From: Bacillota bacterium
Lineage (GTDB): Bacteria > Bacillota > Negativicutes > Sporomusales > UBA7701
DNA: 12,529 nucleotides
Reading direction: 5' to 3'
Assembly: GCA_023415075.1 (NCBI GenBank)
Contig: JAEZLU010000030.1
Location: 1 to 12,529 of the forward strand
Part shown: positions 1 through 5,808 of the stretch, one piece after another
How positions within the stretch are numbered: position 1 is the stretch's first letter
How the letters are laid out: each line of letters opens with the position of its first letter
Notes under the pieces: generated by a model
The model's database searches: none
Seen by the model: only the letters and a program-made list of their open reading frames with translations
What the model was told of the DNA's origin: nothing
Made by a program: the position numbers and the translations under genes

Positions 1-520
1 AGTTCATGAACCGGAAATTCAGCAGGCTGGTGGACAGCAGCAACTGCCACATCGGGAACGCCGTGAAAAACACAAACTGAACCACCCGCAGGATGGTTCC
101 CCACTCCTGCAGCGCGCAGTAGGCGCACACCAGCAGCATGCTCGCCTGCACCACCTCGAACGGCGTCCGGTCGAACATGAAAAAAGTTATTTGCCGGCTT
201 GTAATGTACAGCAAATCGCTTGCCGATAAGAAAAACAGCGCCACAAAGAACCACACCGCCGCCCCGCCCAGCCAGCGGCCCCACAGGCGGGGCATATATT
301 CGGCGAGACTCTCGCCCGGAAAGGTTTCCCCCAGCTTCAGCATCAGCCAGGCCGCCCCGTAATAAAGGGCCGCCCCCGTAAGCACGCTCAGCCAGGCCCC
401 GTGGCCGGCCGCCTTCAGTATCGGTACCAGCACTGTCCCCGGCACAGCTATCACCACCATAAAAATCACTATGGCCAGCTGCACCGGCGACATCCTGTCC
501 TTGGCTTCCAGATTGGCCAT
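1..520 (-). CDS. GerB-type spore germinant-receptor permease subunit (3' end outside window)
   Basis: The first 173 residues of an integral membrane protein of the GerAB/endospore-permease family (amino-acid/polyamine/organocation transporter fold), which forms the B subunit of germinant receptors in the spore inner membrane. The visible part shows hydrophobic helices at about residues 13-33, 41-62, 84-104, 124-137 and 144-165. It also has the GerB-like stretch at 62-83 (KLGETFPGESLAEYMPRLWG), matching the family pattern of a Gly-x-x-Phe-Pro-Gly turn followed by an amphipathic segment. The ATG start is 3 nt after the TGA of the upstream GerA-type gene, with a GGGGGAG ribosome site inside the end of that gene, so the two are translationally coupled. 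The frame stays open to position 2 of the window. The C subunit gene (GerC lipoprotein) would be expected further left but is not visible. The germinant cannot be predicted. Confidence 0.9.
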   Translation of the reverse strand, partial: MANLEAKDRMSPVQLAIVIFMVVIAVPGTVLVPILKAAGHGAWLSVLTGAALYYGAAWLMLKLGETFPGESLAEYMPRLWGRWLGGAAVWFFVALFFLSASDLLYITSRQITFFMFDRTPFEVVQASMLLVCAYCALQEWGTILRVVQFVFFTAFPMWQLLLSTSLLNFRFMN

Positions 521-523
521 CGC

Positions 524-2173
524 TCACTCCCCCGCCCTTGTCCTTTCTTGCGGCCCAAGCTGCTTGGGCCGCTCCTTCTGCCAGGTGACCGGCAGCCGCA
601 CCAGCTTGTCCTTCATATCCTCCATGAGGGTCACGTCGAACAGGCCGCCCAGATACGACTCGCCGAAGCTGCGTAGGCTGCACAGATGGACGATTAGAGC
701 CAGATAAGCGAGGGCGATGCCGTAAAACCCCAGGACGGCCGCCGCCACCACCGTCGGCAGCCGCAGCCACCTGAGGGCCAGGCCCAGGTTGTACGCCGGC
801 ATGGTGTAGGAAGCGATCGCCGTCCCCGCCGTCGCCACCACCAGGAGGGCATTGACAATACCAGCCTGGACGATGGTCGTACCGATAACAAAGGCGCCCA
901 GGATACTGGCTCCGGGGGCGACTTTCTGCGGCAGCCGCACCACCGCCTCCTGGAAAAGCTCCAGGATGACCTCCATAATAATGACCTCCATAAAGGCCGG
1001 GTAGGGCGTTCGGGCCCGCAGCTCGGCTACCGTGATGGCCAGCGTCGTCGGCAGCATCCCCGGGTTGTACGACACGAAGGCCACATACATCGCCGGCAAA
1101 AAAATGCCGAGAAAGACCGCCAGATAGCGGGTCAACCTGATCAGGCTGGCCACCACCGGCTGCACCGTGAAGTCCTCGGTGCTCTGCAGCAGTGCGCTCA
1201 GCGTGCAGGGCACGATCAGCGCGTTTGGCGTATTATCGACTATCAGCCCCACCTTTCCTTCGTACACTGCCGCCAGGAAGGTGTCCGGCCTTTCGGTGAA
1301 CTGGGTCTGGGGAAAAGGCGACCAGGGATGATCGATAATGAACTCCTCCACCTGGGCCGCCAGCAAAAGCCGGTCCACTTTGACCCTACCCAGCCGCCGC
1401 TCCAGTTCGGCCACCAGCCCCGGCTTCACCAGGCTGGCCGCATACACCAGGACAACCTCTGTCCGACTGCGCGCCCCGATGGTTTTCAGCCTTACCTTAA
1501 CGTCGGGGTCGGCGGCTCGCCGCCTAATAAGCACGATGTTGTCCTCCAGCGTCTCGTTAAAGGCGTCGTGGGGCCCGCGGGCCACCGCCTCGGTCCTCGA
1601 CTCCTCCACCGCCCGCTTGACATGCTTGACCGTCCCCACCAAAAGCCCCTGGCTCAGCCCGTCCACCAGCAGCAGCGTGCGGCCGCGCAGCACGGCGACA
1701 ATCGCTTCCCTGGGAGAACCGCTCACCGCCAGCGACGCAGCCGTAACCAGTGTGTTTATAAGCGAGTCGAGGGTAACCGTCGGTTTTTCCTTTTCCGACG
1801 GCGCCATCAGCGTCTCCATCACATCCTTCGCCAGCAGCGTCTGGTCGGTCATCCCCTGCAGATACACCAGCAGCGCCCGCCGGCCGCCGGCCGTGAACGA
1901 CCGGTAGCGGACATCGTCGCAGTCGGCGAACTCCTCCCGCAGCAGCCGCTCGTTATCCGCCAGCCTGCCGGTGAAAACAAACGGCTCGCCGGCCGGCGCC
2001 GCCACCTGTTTGAGATGCTGGACCAGCCGGCCCAGACCTTCGGCCACCTGGCGGCCGCCGGTGATCAGCCGTTTGAGGCCGGCCAGCTTGGCGGCCGCGT
2101 CCGCCAACGCTGCCGGCGGAAAGTCGGCCGACAGCTTGCGAATGGTGATCTTTCTTCTTCCGTCCTCGCCCAC
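524..2173 (-). CDS. GerA-family spore germination protein (germinant-receptor A subunit)
   Basis: A 549-residue protein of the GerA family, the A subunit of germinant receptors in the spore inner membrane that respond to nutrients by releasing ions during germination. The long N-terminal cytosolic part (about 1-335) carries the family signature at 199-219 (RGPHDAFNETLEDNIVLIRR), followed by a Gly-x-Val-x-x-x-Val-Asp-x-Thr-Pro-x-Ala-x-Ile-Val-Pro block near 307-322. Membrane helices lie at about 350-370, 420-460 and 472-500, and a conserved Glu-rich amphipathic stretch lies at 383-415. The start is GTG, with GGGGA 5 nt upstream and an AAGGAGG-like AAGGCGG further out. A sigma-G-like promoter lies 40-70 nt upstream, which fits forespore expression as known for B. 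subtilis gerA. Length is slightly above the usual 480-540. It is first in an A-B(-C) operon. The paralogue (gerA, gerB or gerK type) cannot be assigned. Confidence 0.93.
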   Translation of the reverse strand: MGEDGRRKITIRKLSADFPPAALADAAAKLAGLKRLITGGRQVAEGLGRLVQHLKQVAAPAGEPFVFTGRLADNERLLREEFADCDDVRYRSFTAGGRRALLVYLQGMTDQTLLAKDVMETLMAPSEKEKPTVTLDSLINTLVTAASLAVSGSPREAIVAVLRGRTLLLVDGLSQGLLVGTVKHVKRAVEESRTEAVARGPHDAFNETLEDNIVLIRRRAADPDVKVRLKTIGARSRTEVVLVYAASLVKPGLVAELERRLGRVKVDRLLLAAQVEEFIIDHPWSPFPQTQFTERPDTFLAAVYEGKVGLIVDNTPNALIVPCTLSALLQSTEDFTVQPVVASLIRLTRYLAVFLGIFLPAMYVAFVSYNPGMLPTTLAITVAELRARTPYPAFMEVIIMEVILELFQEAVVRLPQKVAPGASILGAFVIGTTIVQAGIVNALLVVATAGTAIASYTMPAYNLGLALRWLRLPTVVAAAVLGFYGIALAYLALIVHLCSLRSFGESYLGGLFDVTLMEDMKDKLVRLPVTWQKERPKQLGPQERTRAGE

Positions 2174-2214
2174 CCTGTCCCCGCCGCCTTTTCAGCCTTC
2201 TGCCTGATAAGCTA

Positions 2215-2244
2215 TATTTTGCCTGTGCGGCCTCCTCCATATTC
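2215..2244 (-). promoter_or_regulatory. Candidate sigma-G (forespore) promoter of the gerA-type operon
   Basis: Read on the minus strand: GAATA (2244-2240), an 18-nt spacer, then CAAAATA (2221-2215). This matches the sigma-G consensus GHATR-N18-CATnHTA at all five -35 positions and six of seven -10 positions. The predicted start of transcription near 2208 leaves a leader of about 35 nt before the GTG start. Sigma-G control of germinant-receptor operons is established in B. subtilis; its use here is inferred from the motif. Confidence 0.5.
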
Positions 2245-2307
2245 TTTTCAGCTCATCGTCTACGCGTTTTCTTTGCGCACGGCGCCCCAGCGCAATGCCG
2301 CCCCCTG

Positions 2308-2335
2308 AAAAAAGAAAAACCGGGGTTGTTCCCGG
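2308..2335 (-). terminator. Rho-independent terminator of the SpoIID-domain gene
   Basis: On the minus strand a CCGGG/CCCGG stem (arms 2335-2331 and 2324-2320) with a 6-nt loop is followed by TTTTTCTTTTTT (2319-2308). It begins 19 nt after the TAA of the SpoIID-domain gene and lies before the gerA-type promoter, so the two genes are separate transcription units. Confidence 0.85.
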
Positions 2336-2353
2336 CTCAAATTTACAACCTAC

Positions 2354-3298
2354 TTACTCCCATCGCTTTTCGATCTGCACTCCCGGAAAGTAAAAGTTTA
2401 TTATCTCCTCCGGCTTCTTGCCGTCCTTGGCCAGCTTGTGGGCCCCCCACTGCGACATGCCCACCCCGTGGCCGAAGCCCTTGCCGCTGAAAGTCACGCT
2501 GTCGCCGCTTACGGTAACACTGTCCAAAAGCAGCGATTTCAGTTTGACGCTGTCAAGGGCCACCCGAAAATCGGGAGCCGCCACCTGAACGTTCTTGTTG
2601 AAAACCAGGCTGGTCGCCCGCCCCGAGGGTCCCTTCTGGCCAATTTCCACACTGTCGACGGTGGTCAGCTTCTGGCCCATCTTGCTTAGGGCCGCCAGAA
2701 CTTCCTGCTTGCTAAAGGTCACCGTCCAGTTCTTGACGTCGGCCGGCGCCAAGTCGTCGGGCGACTGTACCGGCTTGATATAGGGCGGCTCAGCCTCCTT
2801 GTAGTTCAGTCCCTCCTTGGCGGTCGCCGTGATGCCGCCCGCCGAAGCATGGAACCAGGTTGTGATCGGTTTACCCTGATAAGTGGCTACAAGGCCACGG
2901 GTCATCTCCACCGCTTTCTTCACGTTGTCATTGACCGCCTTGGCGTTGTAAGCCTGAAACTCCTTGACATCGGTCGACGCCTGGGTGCCGCGGGCCGGCA
3001 CGCCGCCCTTCGACTCCATCTGCTCCAGGGTGAAAGTGCGGGCCACAATGGCTTGGGCCGCCAGGGCCTCCAGCGGCCAGTCGGCTTTCATCTCGCCGGC
3101 CACCACGCCGGCGATGTAATCCTCCATCTTCATCGTCTGTTTGGCGCCGGTCTCGTGCATGAACACGCTGATTTGCGGTTCCGGACCCGTAGGCGTCGGC
3201 GCCGGCTTCTTCTGGGCTCCCTTGAACAGCGAGCAGCCGCTCGCCACTACCATAGCCGCCAGAACCAGACTCAAAACCAAAAGCAATCCTCTGCGCAT
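2354..3298 (-). CDS. SpoIID/LytB-domain lipoprotein, probable glycan-strand lytic enzyme
   Basis: A 314-residue SpoIID-family protein. SpoIID of B. subtilis is a lytic transglycosylase that cuts denuded peptidoglycan during engulfment. Residues 1-22 form a lipoprotein signal: two Arg, a hydrophobic core and the lipobox ending Ala-Ser-Gly-Cys22, so the mature protein should be lipid-anchored outside the membrane. A Pro/Lys-rich linker follows (about 28-41). The SpoIID domain runs from about 55 to the end, with the catalytic-type Glu69 in GVVAGEM, an AAQAIVARTF block near 80-90, and the hallmark GFGHGVGMSQWGA near the C-terminus. The ATG start is preceded by GGGAGG. It is monocistronic, with its own terminator. 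The canonical SpoIID is usually anchored by an uncleaved membrane segment and lies elsewhere, so this looks like a paralogue. Its sigma-G-like promoter and the adjacent germination operon suggest a late forespore or germination-related role, but that is inference. Confidence 0.9.
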   Translation of the reverse strand: MRRGLLLVLSLVLAAMVVASGCSLFKGAQKKPAPTPTGPEPQISVFMHETGAKQTMKMEDYIAGVVAGEMKADWPLEALAAQAIVARTFTLEQMESKGGVPARGTQASTDVKEFQAYNAKAVNDNVKKAVEMTRGLVATYQGKPITTWFHASAGGITATAKEGLNYKEAEPPYIKPVQSPDDLAPADVKNWTVTFSKQEVLAALSKMGQKLTTVDSVEIGQKGPSGRATSLVFNKNVQVAAPDFRVALDSVKLKSLLLDSVTVSGDSVTFSGKGFGHGVGMSQWGAHKLAKDGKKPEEIINFYFPGVQIEKRWE

Positions 3299-3330
3299 TT
3301 CAAAGCCTCCCTTTCAATTTGCATCACCAC

Positions 3331-3361
3331 TAGTATGGCAAAGCGGGGAAGGCTACTATAC
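3331..3361 (-). promoter_or_regulatory. Candidate sigma-G promoter of the SpoIID-domain gene
   Basis: On the minus strand: GTATA (3361-3357), a 19-nt spacer, then CATACTA (3337-3331). The -10 is a perfect match to the sigma-G CATnHTA and the -35 matches GHATR; the spacer is one longer than the ideal 18. The distance to the ATG is about 33 nt. A sigma-E reading (CATACA-T) fits less well in the last bases and in spacing. Confidence 0.42.
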
Positions 3362-3370
3362 GCGTGCCGG

Positions 3371-3397
3371 CGGCAGGATACGGCGGCTTGCCTGCCG
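3371..3397. promoter_or_regulatory. Operator-like dyad in the divergent spoIID-like/uspA region
   Basis: A perfect 7-bp inverted repeat, CGGCAGG (3371-3377) and CCTGCCG (3391-3397), is separated by 13 nt, giving a centre-to-centre distance of 20 nt or about two helical turns. The right arm overlaps the best -35 candidate for uspA. This geometry suits a dimeric regulator, but no regulator is identified and chance occurrence in GC-rich DNA is possible. Confidence 0.3.
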
Positions 3398-3416
3398 AAT
3401 AACCCAAGTATTTAGT
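3388..3416 (+). promoter_or_regulatory. Weak vegetative promoter candidate for uspA
   Basis: TTGCCT (3388-3393), a 17-nt spacer, then TTTAGT (3411-3416), 22 nt before the ATG. The -35 keeps four of six consensus bases and the -10 is poor. No better -35/-10 pair was seen between the divergent gene starts. Confidence 0.25.
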
Positions 3417-3437
3417 ACGACGCAAGGAGGCGACAAC

Positions 3438-3890
3438 ATGTTCACAAAAATCCTCGTCCCCACCGATGGCTCGGACATGGCCCTCCAGGCCGCCCGGGTG
3501 GCCCGGGCGCTGGCCGAAAAATTCGCCAGCCGGATTACCCTCGTCCATGTCATCCAGAACTACTATACCCTGCCGGCCTTTTCCATGCCTGACACAATCA
3601 CCATCCCGGTATCGGTCATGCAAGACCTTGAAAACACCGGCAAACTCATTCTCAGCAATGCCCGCGACCTTTTCGCCGACTTCCCCGGCCAGGTCGACAC
3701 CCGTCTGGAATTCGGCCCCCCCGGCCAGCAGCTTGTCGATATCGCCGCCGAAGGTGGCTACTCGCTTATCGTCATGGGCCGGCGCGGCCTGAGCGGGGTA
3801 ACCGGCCTCCTCCTCGGCAGTGTCAGCAACCACCTGGTCCACTACGCCCCCTGCCCGGTGCTGATAATAAAGGGCAACGAACCGGACTAA
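3438..3890 (+). CDS. Universal stress protein, UspA family (ATP-binding type)
   Basis: A 150-residue single-domain cytosolic Usp protein. The N-terminus (KILVPTDGSDMALQAARVA) is the typical first strand with the conserved Asp10. The C-terminal nucleotide-binding motif G-x2-G-x9-G-S is complete: Gly114, Gly117, Gly127, Ser128, followed by the usual HYAPCPVLIIK strand. This places it in the ATP-binding (MJ0577-like) class rather than the non-binding UspA class. A strong AAGGAGG lies 8 nt before the ATG. An in-frame upstream extension to 3141 would run through the divergent SpoIID-domain gene and was discarded. It is one of only two + strand genes here, divergent from the SpoIID-domain gene and convergent with hup across a shared terminator. 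It probably acts in stress or stationary-phase survival; no specific partner can be inferred. Confidence 0.95.
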   Translation: MFTKILVPTDGSDMALQAARVARALAEKFASRITLVHVIQNYYTLPAFSMPDTITIPVSVMQDLENTGKLILSNARDLFADFPGQVDTRLEFGPPGQQLVDIAAEGGYSLIVMGRRGLSGVTGLLLGSVSNHLVHYAPCPVLIIKGNEPD

Positions 3891-3926
3891 ACAAGCGGCT
3901 GCATTAATTACGAGCTCACCAAATAA

Positions 3927-3952
3927 AAAACCGGGCTGTTTAGCCCGGTTTT
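3927..3952. terminator. Bidirectional terminator between uspA and hup
   Basis: The stem CCGGGCT/AGCCCGG (3931-3937 and 3942-3948) with loop GTTT extends into flanking A/T pairs. It is followed by TTTT on the + strand and by TTTTTT on the minus strand. It lies 36 nt after the uspA stop and 10 nt after the hup stop, so it can serve both convergent genes. Confidence 0.9.
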
Positions 3953-3962
3953 CGTCTATCAG

Positions 3963-4244
3963 CTACTTTTTCTTGTTAACGCTGTCTTTAAGACCTTTGC
4001 CGGCTTTGAAGACCGGGGTCTTGGACGCCGGAATGGTGATTTCTTTACCGGTCTGGGGGTTGCGGCCTTTGCGAGCGCCACGAGCTTTGACTTCGAAGGT
4101 ACCGAAACCAATGATCTGAACTTTGTCTTTCTTGGCAAGAGCCTCTTCTACACTGGCGAACAGACCATTGACGGCTTTCTCGGCATCTTTCTTGGTCATC
4201 CCGGCTTTCTCGGCAACGCTAGCAACCAACTCAGTTTTATTCAC
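3963..4244 (-). CDS. hup: HU family DNA-binding protein
   Basis: A 93-residue histone-like HU protein, a nucleoid-associated dimer that bends DNA. The family pattern is complete: MNKTELVASVAEKAG at the start, the GFGTFEVKARGARKGRNPQT arm region, and the KTPVFKAGKGLKDSVN C-terminus. The start chosen is GTG at 4244, because the standard HU N-terminus (MNKTEL) begins there and GGGAGGT lies 7 nt upstream. An ATG at 4265 would add seven atypical residues and bury the ribosome site. Base composition is visibly less GC-rich than the neighbours, which may reflect high-expression codon choice. It lies 93 nt downstream of mazG with no terminator between, so it may be transcribed both from mazG and from its own promoter. 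HU next to mazG is common in spore-forming Bacillota. Confidence 0.96.
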   Translation of the reverse strand: MNKTELVASVAEKAGMTKKDAEKAVNGLFASVEEALAKKDKVQIIGFGTFEVKARGARKGRNPQTGKEITIPASKTPVFKAGKGLKDSVNKKK

Positions 4245-4337
4245 AATTCCTACCTCCCTGTTCAATTATGGCTACTTTTAGCATTATTCGCTATTACTGT
4301 ATTTATTCCTCCTGTCCCCAAAAAAAATTGTCAAATA
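4245..4337 (-). promoter_or_regulatory. AT-rich hup upstream region; promoter not resolved
   Basis: This 93-nt gap is strikingly AT-rich. A perfect TTGACA (4334-4329) sits just after the mazG stop, but the nearest TAAATA (4305-4300) is 23 nt away, too far for a standard sigma-A promoter. CATAAT (4270-4265) has only a poor -35. A hup promoter is likely within it, but the exact boxes cannot be named. Confidence 0.3.
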
Positions 4338-5807
4338 TTACTTATTTCCTTCAAAATTTTTAGTTTTTGCCTCAGCCCACAAAGCGTCTAATTGCTGGAT
4401 AGTTAAATTTTTCCATTTTAGGCCAGCTTTTTTCACATGCTCCTCAATGTAGGCAAATCGCCGGCTGAACTTGTTATTGGTCACATTGAGGGCGATTTCG
4501 GGGTCAATGTCGAAAAAGCGCGCCAAGTTTACAATACTGAACAGGACATCGCCGAGCTCACCTTCCATTGCCGCGGTTTGGCCGCCGGCCGCCGCTTCCC
4601 GCAGTTCGGCCAGTTCTTCGTTTATCTTGTCCCAAACCGGACCGACATTATTCCAGTCGAAGCCCACTTTGGAGGCTTTGGCCTGCAGCTTGTAGGCCCG
4701 CATCAGGCTCGGCAGCTCTTTAGGCACCCCATCCAGCACGCCCGGACGCTGACCCGGCTTCTCGCGCTTCTTGATCTTCTCCCAGTTGACGATTACTTCG
4801 GCCGCGTCGCGCACCGTTATATCGCCGAAAACATGGGGGTGGCGGCGGACCATCTTCTCGGCGACCGCCGTAACCACGTCCTGCATCGAAAACTCGCCGC
4901 ATTCCTCGGCGATCCGGGCGTGGAAAACAATCTGCAGCAGGAGGTCGCCCAACTCCTCGCACAGCTTGTCCCCGTCGGCCTCGTCGATAGCTTCCAGCAC
5001 CTCATAGACTTCCTCGACAATATACCGGCGGAGCGAGGAGTGGCTTTGCTCAAGGTCCCATACGCAGCCGCCCGGTGACCGCAGCTTGGCCATCACCTCG
5101 ACGATCGGGTCCAAGGTGAAGGTTGTCGCCCGGCTCGGCCTGGCCGGTACATAGACGCTTGTCAGATGGTCGATCGTCGGCAGGCGGTCAAGCTCGTAAA
5201 GCGGCACCTGCCGGACCTCTTCGTCGGCCAGCCCGAGACCCCGGGCTACCGTAACCGGAAAGTCGTCGGCGCAGAATTCCATCAGGCTGAGCTTGGCGTC
5301 CGAGGCCACCTGGCGGTTATACACCTGGGTTACAACTAAAGCTGTACCAAGATCGGGCGGCAGCTTATCGAGATCGGCAGCATCCACCACCGTTACCCCG
5401 TCGACCGGGTCGAGACCAAGTCTGGCATAAAGCAGATCGAGAAAGCTCATGCCAGGCAGCAGCCTGACGCCTATGCCGGCCGCTGCCGCCCGCTCGCGCA
5501 GCAGGCTCACCGACCGCTCGGCCACCGCCGGGCTGCCCGGCACGGCGTAGACCACCCGGCCGAGCGCCTTCGCCTGCGCCAGCAGGTCGTCGACGATGGC
5601 CGCATACACTGCCTCAAAGGTGGCGTGTCGCTCATACACGCCGTCATAACTGGAGAAGGCGACGGCCCGTTCGTTTAGGCCGGTTACCGCCGGATGACGG
5701 GCGGTGCGCAAAAAAAGCGGCGGCCCCGCTTCCAGTACCCGCCATGACTCAAGGCTTATCAGGCTGAAATCCCCCGGCCCCAGGCCTATAACGACAATCT
5801 CTGCCAT
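4338..5807 (-). CDS. mazG: MazG nucleotide pyrophosphohydrolase with N-terminal tetrapyrrole-methylase-like domain (YabN type)
   Basis: A 489-residue two-domain protein. Residues 1-225 form a tetrapyrrole (corrin/porphyrin) methylase-like domain with the N-terminal GLGPGD (8-13) and VPGSP (89-93) motifs. Residues 232-489 form a tandem MazG NTP pyrophosphohydrolase. MazG repeat 1 has GGCVWDLEQSHSSLR (246-260) and the metal-binding pattern EExxE...EELGD (265-288). Repeat 2 keeps EELAE...GELGD (397-420). MazG enzymes hydrolyse NTPs to NMP and pyrophosphate, a nucleotide-pool cleaning function. The methylase part is characteristic of B. subtilis YabN and its substrate is unknown. The ATG follows the TAA of the flippase gene by 1 nt, with GAGGGGG overlapping that stop, so translation is coupled. 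The last 35 or so codons are markedly AT-rich and Lys/Asn-rich compared with the rest of the gene. Confidence 0.96.
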   Translation of the reverse strand: MAEIVVIGLGPGDFSLISLESWRVLEAGPPLFLRTARHPAVTGLNERAVAFSSYDGVYERHATFEAVYAAIVDDLLAQAKALGRVVYAVPGSPAVAERSVSLLRERAAAAGIGVRLLPGMSFLDLLYARLGLDPVDGVTVVDAADLDKLPPDLGTALVVTQVYNRQVASDAKLSLMEFCADDFPVTVARGLGLADEEVRQVPLYELDRLPTIDHLTSVYVPARPSRATTFTLDPIVEVMAKLRSPGGCVWDLEQSHSSLRRYIVEEVYEVLEAIDEADGDKLCEELGDLLLQIVFHARIAEECGEFSMQDVVTAVAEKMVRRHPHVFGDITVRDAAEVIVNWEKIKKREKPGQRPGVLDGVPKELPSLMRAYKLQAKASKVGFDWNNVGPVWDKINEELAELREAAAGGQTAAMEGELGDVLFSIVNLARFFDIDPEIALNVTNNKFSRRFAYIEEHVKKAGLKWKNLTIQQLDALWAEAKTKNFEGNK

Positions 5808-5808
5808 C

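Noticed and set aside
1328..2308. 326-codon open frame on the + strand
   Set aside because: It lies antisense to the GerA-type gene, has low-complexity Arg/Gln/His-rich composition and no ribosome site; long shadow frames are expected in GC-rich DNA.
4245..4265. ATG at 4265 as the hup start
   Set aside because: It would add MNREVGI in front of the standard HU N-terminus and place the GGGAGGT ribosome site inside the coding region; GTG at 4244 fits family and spacing.
4300..4334. TTGACA with TAAATA as the hup promoter
   Set aside because: The boxes are 23 nt apart, well outside the usual 16-18 nt spacing.
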